13,146 nucleotides of DNA, taken from positions 1 to 13,146 of the forward strand of contig DAIMNI010000063.1 in the NCBI GenBank assembly GCA_036720245.1, given 5' to 3'. The position numbers and the translations under genes were made by a program. This document shows positions 8,011 through 13,146 of the stretch, piece by piece. The stretch comes from JAAZMA01 sp036720245. Lineage in GTDB: Bacteria; Bacillota; Clostridia; Tissierellales; Tepidimicrobiaceae. The notes under the pieces were generated by a model. It was not told the origin of the DNA, made no database searches, and worked only from the letters and a program-made list of their open reading frames with translations. Position 1 is the stretch's first letter. Each line of letters opens with the position of its first letter.

Positions 8011-9063
8011 ATGATGAAAAAGAAGTTTTGGACTACATTTCTAATATCCTTAATAATTTTCTCTGCAGCTTTTGCAGGATTGGGGAAACATATACTGGAG
8101 GATAATAAAGCTATGTCCATAGGTGAAGACGCTAATGTAGAGGAAGAAATTGAAGGACAAGATGAAATATTAGTCTTACTTATGGGTGTAGACGATAATG
8201 ATTATGAAGGTGGAGTAGCTAAGACCAAAAAAATGAAAATAGAGGGAGAAAATGCCCATAAGCCAACAGGCCTTAGAACAGACACTATGGTGCTTGGAAA
8301 ATATAATTTTGAAACTGGAGAAATTACCCTTCTTTCTATACCAAGAGATACTAGAACCACTATAAGGGGCAGGAAAAACCTAGAAAAGATAAACCATGCT
8401 CATTCCTATGGAGGTCCATACTTGGCTATGAAAGCTGTTAAGGATTTATTAAATGTAGATTTAAAATATTATATAACAGTAGATTATTTAGCAGTAAAGG
8501 AAATGGTAAATGCTGTTGGAGGAGTTCCAATAGATGTACCTGTAAAAATGCGTCATCCAGAGCCATATATACATTTAGACCCAGGTGAGCAAATCTTAGA
8601 TGGAGACCAATCTCTAATGTATTTAAGATTTAGATCATATCCAGATGGTGATGTAGATAGAGTTACAGCCCAACAAGTGTTTATGAAACAATTTATGAAG
8701 GAAGTTTTAAAGCCAAAAAATGTACTAGCACTACCTAAAATGGTTAAAGCCTATTATGACTATGTGGATACTAATATTCCTATGAATGTATTTGTTAAAG
8801 GGGCAATGTCAGCTAAAAAAATAGATTTAGAGAATATGATGATAACGGTGGAGCCCGGTGTTGTGACAAATGATATCAATCCGCCGCTTGAAGCACACGG
8901 ATTATTCTTTGCGNNNNNNNNNNTAGATTTAGAGAATATGAAGATAACTACTTTGCCTGGAGATGGGGAATATATAGGTAAAACTTCTTATTTCATTTAT
9001 GATGAAATAGAAATGAATAATTTAGTTAAAGAATTATTTCCTGAATTTTTATTGGGACAATAG
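8011..9063 (+). CDS. LytR-CpsA-Psr (LCP) family protein, interrupted by an assembly join
   Basis: LCP proteins are membrane-anchored, outward-facing enzymes that transfer polyprenyl-linked glycopolymers such as teichoic acid or capsule onto peptidoglycan. An N-terminal membrane anchor (about residues 5-25, FWTTFLISLIIFSAAFAG) precedes the LCP domain. Its signature blocks are LRTDTMVLG, LLSIPRDTRT, KINHAHSYGGP, the segment around VGGVPIDVPV, and DVDRVTAQQVFMK; the Arg and Asp residues in these bind the pyrophosphate and metal. From 8822 on the reading frame is unreliable. A 25-base segment (8822-8846) recurs at 8924-8948 with one mismatch, and between the copies lie 67 bp of GC-richer sequence of unrelated coding type plus ten Ns. 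Removing 102 bp restores a smooth C-terminus (KKIDLENMKITTLPGDG) and a protein of about 316 residues. The ATG at 8011 is preferred; 8014 is possible. Confidence 0.9.
   Translation: MMKKKFWTTFLISLIIFSAAFAGLGKHILEDNKAMSIGEDANVEEEIEGQDEILVLLMGVDDNDYEGGVAKTKKMKIEGENAHKPTGLRTDTMVLGKYNFETGEITLLSIPRDTRTTIRGRKNLEKINHAHSYGGPYLAMKAVKDLLNVDLKYYITVDYLAVKEMVNAVGGVPIDVPVKMRHPEPYIHLDPGEQILDGDQSLMYLRFRSYPDGDVDRVTAQQVFMKQFMKEVLKPKNVLALPKMVKAYYDYVDTNIPMNVFVKGAMSAKKIDLENMMITVEPGVVTNDINPPLEAHGLFFAXXXXDLENMKITTLPGDGEYIGKTSYFIYDEIEMNNLVKELFPEFLLGQ
8847..8913 (+). other. Probable chimeric contig end: fragment of a glycolate-oxidase-like FAD domain
   Basis: These 67 bases have 34 G or C (51%), far above the surrounding DNA. 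In frame they read on from the 25-base overlap as ITVEPGVVTNDINPPLEAHG and then LFFA, which resembles the PCMH-type FAD-binding domain of GlcD-like glycolate/lactate oxidases (pattern TVEPGV....L...GLFF). That has no place in an LCP protein. The segment ends exactly at a run of Ns. Confidence 0.7.
8914..8923. other. Sequence gap (10 N)
   Basis: Scaffold gap inside the LCP gene. The 25-base repeat on both sides suggests the true contigs overlap here and that no real sequence is missing. Confidence 0.98.
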
Positions 9064-9076
9064 ATAGAAAATTTAT

Positions 9077-9106
9077 ATGGCAGACTAATTGGTCTGCTAT
9101 TTTCTT
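9077..9106 (+). terminator. Rho-independent terminator after the LCP gene
   Basis: ATGGCAGAC (9077-9085) pairs with GTCTGCTAT (9092-9100), a 9-bp stem with one G-T wobble and a 6-nt loop. It is followed by TTTCTTATATT and begins 13 bp after the LCP stop codon. It separates the LCP gene from birA. Confidence 0.75.
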
Positions 9107-9173
9107 ATATTAACTTTAAATTAAACTTATACTTTAATTGACTTAATGTTTTGGTTTAATAGGGGGTAATTTT

Positions 9174-10179
9174 GTGAAGGAAAAAATTTTAAGAATACTA
9201 AAAGAAAATCCNNNNNNNNNNNNNNNNNNNNNNNNNNNNNNNNNNNNNNNNNNNNGCTATTAGTGAAAAATTTGATGTAAGTCGTTCAGCAGTATGGAAA
9301 CATATAAATACATTAAAAGAGGAAGGCTATGAAATTGAATCCCAAACTAGAAAAGGCTATAGATTAGTATCTAGCCCTGATATATTAACACTTTCAGAAA
9401 TAGAAGAATGCCTAGATACTGATTTTATTGGTAGAAATATTTATTATTTTGAAAATCTATCCTCCACCAATATTAAAGCAAAAGAAATAGCCATGGAGGT
9501 GAAAGAGGGCAGCATAATTATTTCCGAAGAACAAACTAAAGGCAAGGGCAGATTAGGTAGGAACTGGACTTCACCTAAAGGTAAAGGTATATGGATGAGC
9601 ATTATACTAAAGCCAGATTTAGAACCTATGGAAGTAGCTAAATTAACCTTAATAGGTGCAGCAGCTGTTCACCAAGGTTTAATGGAAATGGGAATAAAAT
9701 CTCAAATAAAATGGCCTAATGATATAATAATTGAGAAGAAAAAGGTCTGTGGCATATTAACAGAAATGAGCTGCGAATTAAATATTATCAATTATTGTAT
9801 AATGGGGATTGGCATAAATGTCAATTTAGATGCTAAGGATTTCCCAAAGGAACTAGAAAACAAAGCCACCTCCCTTAAAATCTCTACCGGCAAAAAAATA
9901 AATAGAAAACTATTATTGGCAAATATTTTAAATCATTTTGAAAAACTATATATTCCCTTTGTAGAAAATAGGGATATATCTAAATCCATAGAAATCTCTA
10001 GAGAAAATTCCATATTATTAGGGGAAAATATCCGAATTATAAGGGGAGATACTGAAAAAATAGGAAAAGCTATTGATATAGATAATGAAGGCCAATTAAT
10101 AGTGGAATTAGAAAATGGAAATATAGAAAAAGTGTTTTCTGGCGAAGTCTCCATAAGAGGGATGGAAGGCTATATATAA
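9174..10179 (+). CDS. birA: Bifunctional biotin-[acetyl-CoA-carboxylase] ligase / biotin repressor BirA (gap near N-terminus)
   Basis: BirA makes biotinyl-5'-AMP and transfers biotin to carrier lysines of carboxylases; forms with an N-terminal winged helix also bind DNA as corepressor-loaded dimers. The GTG at 9174 follows AGGGGG and opens KEKILRILKEN. After the N run, the helix-turn-helix continues from 9256 (AISEKFDVSRSAVWKHI, ending RKGYRLVSS). The ligase domain shows SSTN (about 9460), GKGRLGRNW (9541-9567), KWPND (9709-9723) and KVCGIL with the active lysine codon at 9742. A C-terminal SH3-like domain follows to SGEVSIRG. With 44 Ns counted literally the two halves are out of frame, so the gap length is an estimate rather than evidence of a frameshift. 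The helix-turn-helix and a BirA-like site at bioY indicate a working repressor. An apparent internal start at 9493 would cut into the ligase domain and is rejected. Confidence 0.92.
9212..9255. other. Sequence gap (44 N) in birA
   Basis: Unknown bases within the winged-helix region of BirA. The two flanks share no overlap that I can see. The upstream side ends at an incomplete Pro codon and the downstream side resumes at AISEKF. Related proteins usually have about seven to ten residues between these points, so the real gap is probably shorter than 44 bases. Confidence 0.95.
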
Positions 10180-10181
10180 AA

Positions 10182-10226
10182 AATAACTTACAATTTGGGG
10201 GACTGTCCCCCAAATTGTAAGTTATT
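10182..10226. repeat. Perfect palindrome shared by the birA and bioY 3' ends
   Basis: Two perfect 22-bp arms (10182-10203 and 10205-10226) surround a single T; the centre reads GGGGGACTGTCCCCC. It begins 3 bp after the birA stop codon and contains the last 12 codons and the stop codon of bioY. Being symmetrical, it can form the same hairpin in RNA from both convergent genes, so it may serve as a shared terminator, although neither side has a strong T-run. Confidence 0.9.
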
Positions 10227-10751
10227 AATTACTTTAACTGCAATCAATGAGGAAGCAATTGCCTTTAATAAATCTCCCGGTAAAAATATTAAACAACCAG
10301 ATTTTAAAGCTGTAGCAAATGAAATAGGATTAGCTAATACATTATTTAGAATCATATACATATATGGAACCCCAAATAAATAAATAACCAAAGTTCCAGC
10401 TAAAGTAGCTAAAAAAATTCTTTTCAAACTAGGCCTTTCACTATAGGTAATCTTTCCAACTATAAAAGCTGCAGGAATAAAAGCTATTAAAAATCCAAAA
10501 GTTGCAGAAAATATACTTTGAGGCCCACCAGAAAAACCCGCAAAAATCCTCACTCCCGAAAGGCCTAATAATACATAAATTAATTGAGAAAAGGCACCTA
10601 ATTTAGGCCCAAGTAATAGCCCTGCTAAAATAGTAAACATAGATTGCAAAGAAATAGGTACATTTCCCAAAGGAATACTTAAAAAAGCTCCTATGGCAGT
10701 TAATGCTGTAAATAAAGACACTAAAATCATTTCTCTTGTGGTAATTTTCAT
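10188..10751 (-). CDS. bioY: BioY, biotin-specific S component of an ECF transporter
   Basis: This 187-residue integral membrane protein binds biotin and, with the shared EcfA/EcfA'/EcfT module encoded elsewhere, imports it. About six membrane segments are visible. BioY motifs are NVPISLQSMFTILAGLLLGP (residues 30-49), FSGGPQSIFSATFGFLIAF (73-91) and LPGDLLKAIASSLI (157-170). The start at 10751 has GGAGGGA a few bases upstream. Residues 176-187 (NNLQFGGQSPKL) are encoded by one arm, the centre and most of the other arm of a perfect palindrome, so the C-terminal tail looks acquired rather than conserved. It converges on birA, with stop codons about 10 bp apart, and has a probable BirA operator at its promoter, fitting repression when biotin is plentiful. 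No ECF energising genes are adjacent. Confidence 0.95.
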   Translation of the reverse strand: MKITTREMILVSLFTALTAIGAFLSIPLGNVPISLQSMFTILAGLLLGPKLGAFSQLIYVLLGLSGVRIFAGFSGGPQSIFSATFGFLIAFIPAAFIVGKITYSERPSLKRIFLATLAGTLVIYLFGVPYMYMILNNVLANPISFATALKSGCLIFLPGDLLKAIASSLIAVKVINNLQFGGQSPKL

Positions 10752-10764
10752 CTAATCCCTCCAT

Positions 10765-10795
10765 ATGTAAACTAATAATAATCTAAGGTTGACAA
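10765..10795 (-). promoter_or_regulatory. Probable BirA operator of bioY
   Basis: On the plus strand TGTAAAC (10766-10772) and GTTGACA (10788-10794) form an inverted repeat separated by 15 bp. This matches the Firmicutes BirA site pattern TTGTTAAC-N14-16-GTTAACAA in half-site sequence and spacing. It begins 5 bp downstream of the bioY -10 box, so it covers the probable transcription start. The neighbouring birA gene encodes the expected binding protein. Confidence 0.7.
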
Positions 10796-10799
10796 TTAG

Positions 10800-10828
10800 A
10801 TTTTAATTTATTTTGATTTATTTGTCAA
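10800..10828 (-). promoter_or_regulatory. Promoter of bioY
   Basis: On the minus strand a perfect TTGACA (10823-10828) is followed after 17 bp by TAAAAT (10800-10805). The BirA-like operator lies directly downstream. The -35 box is only 11 bp from the -35 box of the divergent gntR promoter. Confidence 0.7.
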
Positions 10829-10839
10829 TCAAAAAGCTC

Positions 10840-10868
10840 TTGACAAAATATAAAACACAATATATACT
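10840..10868 (+). promoter_or_regulatory. Promoter of the GntR/ABC exporter operon
   Basis: A perfect TTGACA (10840-10845) and TATACT (10863-10868) are 17 bp apart. The -10 box overlaps the left end of a 27-bp palindrome that is probably the operator. Confidence 0.75.
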
Positions 10869-10892
10869 GTACATATACAATATATACACAGT
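10866..10892 (+). promoter_or_regulatory. Probable operator of the GntR regulator
   Basis: This 27-bp imperfect palindrome runs from ACTGTACATATAC through a central A to ATATATACACAGT; 10 of 13 arm positions pair. It covers the end of the -10 box and the expected transcription start of the operon. That is where an autorepressing GntR protein would bind. Confidence 0.6.
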
Positions 10893-10914
10893 GAACACTA
10901 TTTATATTAAAAAT

Positions 10915-10920
10915 AGGAGG
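10915..10920 (+). promoter_or_regulatory. Ribosome binding site fixing the gntR start
   Basis: AGGAGG lies 6 nt before the ATG at 10927. The frame is open further upstream to about 10813, but that part overlaps the promoter and operator and is not coding. Confidence 0.85.
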
Positions 10921-10926
10921 ATTTTT

Positions 10927-11301
10927 ATGAAGATTATTATATCAAATTCCTCAAAGGAGCCTATTTATGAGCAGATTTCTAGCCAAATTAAAGGGATGAT
11001 TCTAAAGGGTGAATTAGAAGAAGGTGAATTGCTTCCCTCCATTAGAGGATTAGCAAGAGATCTTCAAATATCTGTTATAACTACTAAAAGGGCCTATGAT
11101 GAATTGGAAAAGGAAGGTTTTATAGAAACTGTTCAAGGGAAAGGCTCCTATGTGGCAGGACAGAATAAGGAATTAATGCGAGAGAAAAAGTTGAAAATCA
11201 TAGAAGAAAAGTTATTTGAAATAGTAGAAGAAAGCAAATTACTAGGTTTAAATTATAGTGAAGTGGAAGAAATGTTAAAGATTTTGTTTGGGGAGGTATA
11301 A
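10927..11301 (+). CDS. GntR-family transcriptional regulator, YtrA type
   Basis: This 124-residue protein has a GntR winged helix (residues 11-76: PIYEQISSQIKGMILKGELE, then LLPSIRGLARDLQISVITTK, then the wing VQGKGSYVAG). Only a short helical tail follows, about 48 residues, instead of a large ligand-binding domain. That shape is typical of the YtrA subfamily, whose members sit first in ABC-transporter operons and repress them. Here the ABC ATPase gene starts 2 bp after the stop codon, its ribosome binding site lying inside the end of this gene, so the two are translationally close. A 27-bp palindrome at the promoter is a likely self-operator. In Bacillus subtilis the ytr operon is induced by some cell-wall antibiotics. 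The signal here is unknown. Confidence 0.92.
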   Translation: MKIIISNSSKEPIYEQISSQIKGMILKGELEEGELLPSIRGLARDLQISVITTKRAYDELEKEGFIETVQGKGSYVAGQNKELMREKKLKIIEEKLFEIVEESKLLGLNYSEVEEMLKILFGEV

Positions 11302-11303
11302 AG

Positions 11304-12158
11304 ATGAATTATATTTTGGAAATTAAAAACTTAAGAAAAAAGTTTAAAAATTTTACATTAGATGATATTAACCTTAATTTAGAACCAGGTTTTATTATGG
11401 GCTTTATTGGACCAAATGGAGCAGGAAAATCCACTACAATTAAACTCATAATGAACTTGCTAAAAAAAGATGGAGGAGAAATAAAAGTTTTTGGTAAGGA
11501 CCATATAAAATACGAAAAGGAAATTAAAAATAAAATAGGCTTTGTATATGATGAGAACTATTATTATGAAAATTTGACTATTAACCAAATGAAAAATATA
11601 GTAGCACCTTTTTATTCCCAGTGGGATGAGCATCAGTTTAACTATTACATTAAGGAGTTTGATTTAAACCCAAAGGCAAAAATTAAAACCCTATCTAAAG
11701 GCATGAAGATGAAGTTTTCCTTAGCTATAGCATTATCACATCATGCAGACTTAATCATAATGGATGAACCTACATCAGGATTAGATCCTGTATTTAGAAG
11801 GGAAATATTAGATATACTATATAGCATTATTCAAGACGATAATAAATCCATATTTTTCTCTACCCATATTACTACAGATTTAGAAAAAATAGCGGATTAT
11901 ATTACTTTTATAAATAAAGGTAATATAGTGTTTTCCAAGCCTAAAGATGAAGTGCTAGAAAGCTATGCCATAGTTAAAGGTGGCACAAATTTATTAAATA
12001 ATGATACTAGAAAGCAATTTATAGGCCTAAGGGAAACTAAAGTAGGGTTTGAGGGATTAGTAGATAATTTAGATAAAGTTAAAAAAACATTTGGGGATAG
12101 TATATTAATTGAAAAACCTACTTTAGAAGATATTATGGTCTATAGTGTAAGGGGGTAG
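11304..12158 (+). CDS. ABC transporter ATP-binding protein, YtrB-like
   Basis: This 284-residue cytoplasmic ATPase powers an ABC-2 type membrane exporter. All nucleotide-binding motifs are intact: Walker A GPNGAGKST (36-44), signature LSKGMKMK (130-137), Walker B LIIMDEP (Asp154, Glu155), D-loop SGLDP and the switch His188 in FSTHI. A C-terminal extension of about 75 residues is usual for the YtrB/CcmA group. It follows the GntR gene by 2 bp and the first permease gene begins 5 bp after it, so the operon order is regulator, ATPase, permease, permease. The ATPase reads as functional although both permease genes downstream are damaged. Possible cargoes are peptides, antibiotics or lipids; nothing in the sequence decides. 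Confidence 0.95.
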   Translation: MNYILEIKNLRKKFKNFTLDDINLNLEPGFIMGFIGPNGAGKSTTIKLIMNLLKKDGGEIKVFGKDHIKYEKEIKNKIGFVYDENYYYENLTINQMKNIVAPFYSQWDEHQFNYYIKEFDLNPKAKIKTLSKGMKMKFSLAIALSHHADLIIMDEPTSGLDPVFRREILDILYSIIQDDNKSIFFSTHITTDLEKIADYITFINKGNIVFSKPKDEVLESYAIVKGGTNLLNNDTRKQFIGLRETKVGFEGLVDNLDKVKKTFGDSILIEKPTLEDIMVYSVRG

Positions 12159-12163
12159 AAATT

Positions 12164-12799
12164 ATGCTTAGAATATTTAAAAAGGATTTTATATTAATGT
12201 TTTCTGATACTAAACAGAGGATTTCTCTAATCTTTTTAGTACCATTTTTTCTATTATCCATAGATACTCAGAACATGGAATGGCTTTATTTTATAATAAT
12301 AATGGGTATTTTTTATGTATTGGCACTTATACCTTTTTATTATGATATGAATAATAAATCTACTAGCTGAATAGCCTCCCTACCTATTACTAGGAAAAAA
12401 ATAGTCATATATAAGTATTTAGGTGTATTTCTATATTTATTTATAACTATTGTGTATGTGGGGATATATTTGTGGATAATTAACAAAATTGGATTAATGA
12501 ATGTGGATTATTTTAATTTATTTATGATTAAAAAAACTATTCCCTATATTTTAATTAGTATGAGTATAGTGCTTCTGATTAACTTTAGGTTTGATATGAG
12601 AATTGCACAAATAGCCAATATGATTATTTATATGGGAATAATTTTAATATCCTTTAATTTAGCACAAAAAACTATAGATGGTGGTATAAATCAGTTTGTA
12701 AAATTTCTAGATAGTTCTATTTTTTTAATTTTGTCCTTTGGGATATTTATATTATCTATGATATTTTCTATTAAATTATATGAAAATAAAGATTTATAG
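12164..12799 (+). pseudogene. ABC-2 transporter permease with an in-frame TGA stop
   Basis: The frame from 12164 to the TAG at 12799 makes about 211 codons, a normal length for this permease group, but a TGA at 12368-12370 interrupts it at codon 69. Both sides belong to one protein: before the stop are a membrane segment (residues 21-32), a second hydrophobic run (40-59) and DMNNKSTS; after it come IASLPITRKKIVIYKYLG and four further hydrophobic segments, ending KLYENKDL. The SLPITRK motif is shared with the next gene (NSFPINRKTIV). Changing one base, TGA to TGG (Trp), would restore it. Translation starts from GGGGGT that overlaps the ATPase stop codon. Either the gene has a nonsense mutation or the base is a sequencing error. 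Recoding of UGA is less likely, since Trp is TGG elsewhere. Confidence 0.85.
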
Positions 12800-12803
12800 G
12801 AGG
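12798..12803 (+). promoter_or_regulatory. Ribosome binding site of the second permease gene
   Basis: AGGAGG overlaps the stop codon of the first permease gene and lies 6 nt before the ATG at 12810. This start is preferred over the in-frame ATG at 12780, which lies inside the preceding gene. Confidence 0.8.
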
Positions 12804-12809
12804 ATTGTT

Positions 12810-13109
12810 ATGGTAAGCTTAATTAAAAAGGAATTTAAAATATATAAATCGTGGATTTTTTTATTGATTTTATCTATTGTATTTGCATTTTTTATATCTA
12901 TGTCTATAGCATCAGTAGAGACTACTGGAATTGAGTTTATTCAAAATATTGCATTTTCCTATACTGTTTTTATGTTAGTATATATTGGGGTAATAGATAA
13001 TAATTATCAGGATATAAAGAATAAATCTGATGTGGTTTTAAACAGTTTCCCTATTAACAGGAAAACTATAGTTAGAAGTAAATATGCGATTCCCTATATG
13101 TTAGGATAG
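12810..13109 (+). pseudogene. Second ABC-2 permease, cut off after 99 residues
   Basis: The protein begins MVSLIKKEFKIYKSWIFLL, has membrane segments at about residues 16-35 and 46-64, and reaches the family motif KSDVVLNSFPINRKTIVRSK. It ends at residue 99 with a TAG, about half the length of its neighbour. In relatives this point is followed by several more hydrophobic segments. None is found in any frame of the 37 bases after the stop, which look like intergenic DNA. The break is therefore a change of sequence, not a single stop mutation. Possible causes are an inserted mobile element just past the edge, a deletion, or a chimeric contig end as in the LCP gene. Paired with the first permease, it would have completed a heterodimeric exporter. 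Confidence 0.75.
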
Positions 13110-13146
13110 TTGTCGTATAGAAAAATAATGTATAATAGAATTACGA
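13110..13146 (+). other. Unassigned end sequence of non-coding character
   Basis: This 37-bp tail follows the truncated permease. It contains TATAAT (13131-13136) and an upstream TTGTCG (13110-13115) at a poor 15-bp spacing. It may be the outer end of an inserted element or the upstream region of another gene. The sequence is too short to identify. Confidence 0.4.

Noticed and set aside
8822..8948. Genuine internal duplication in the LCP protein
   Set aside because: The two 25-base copies flank a run of Ns and a GC-rich foreign-looking segment, which fits overlapping contig ends far better than a biological tandem repeat.
9138..9160. Promoter for birA formed by TTGACT and TTTAAT
   Set aside because: The spacing is 11 bp, too short for a sigma-A promoter; no better pair is evident in this gap.
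12368..12370. Selenocysteine codon in the permease
   Set aside because: The residue lies beside a cytoplasmic SLPITRK motif with no redox site, a Trp reading fits better, and I see no convincing hairpin immediately downstream.

Overview
The window is AT-rich, with dense genes, strong AGGAGG-type ribosome binding sites and some GTG starts. Together with a class 3 aldehyde dehydrogenase, a BioY/BirA pair, an LCP-family wall protein and a YtrA/YtrB-type regulator and ATPase, this points to an anaerobic low-GC Firmicute (Clostridia/Tissierellia-like; the rank below class is a guess). The large 2-hydroxyacyl-CoA dehydratase activase fusion at the left edge supports an anaerobe. Two runs of N (8914-8923 and 9212-9255) show that this is a draft scaffold, probably a metagenome bin, and one gap edge carries a visibly chimeric join.

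Layout. 1-3888: 5'-truncated giant activase/dehydratase-like iron-sulfur protein (+). 3915-4022: 104-bp palindromic repeat in a convergent gap. 4029-5399: aldehyde dehydrogenase (-). 5400-5539: divergent promoters. 5540-6514: orphan lipoprotein (+). 6555-7112: DJ-1/PfpI protein (+). 7116-7312: second, inverted copy of the 104-bp repeat inside a longer inverted repeat. 7330-7938: 3-methyladenine DNA glycosylase (+). 8011-9063: LCP-family protein (+), damaged by an assembly join, followed by a terminator. 9174-10179: birA (+) with a sequence gap in its N-terminal part. 10188-10751: bioY (-), convergent with birA and sharing a perfect 22-bp-arm palindrome with it. 10752-10926: back-to-back promoters for bioY and a GntR regulator, each with a plausible operator. 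10927-13109: a GntR (YtrA-like) / ABC ATPase / two-permease operon in which both permease genes are broken.

How the genes work together. BirA ligates biotin and in Firmicutes often represses biotin genes. A BirA-like operator (TGTAAAC-N15-GTTGACA) lies over the probable bioY start point, so birA and bioY form a local biotin-uptake control unit. The GntR regulator probably represses its own exporter operon through a 27-bp imperfect palindrome at its promoter. The other genes look like independent single-gene units.

No clearly new multi-gene system is visible. The most notable signals are the repeat family sitting at gene 3' ends, the palindrome that encodes the BioY C-terminus, the doubly broken permease pair, and the chimeric contig join inside the LCP gene. 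No stretch longer than 300 bases lacks a gene.
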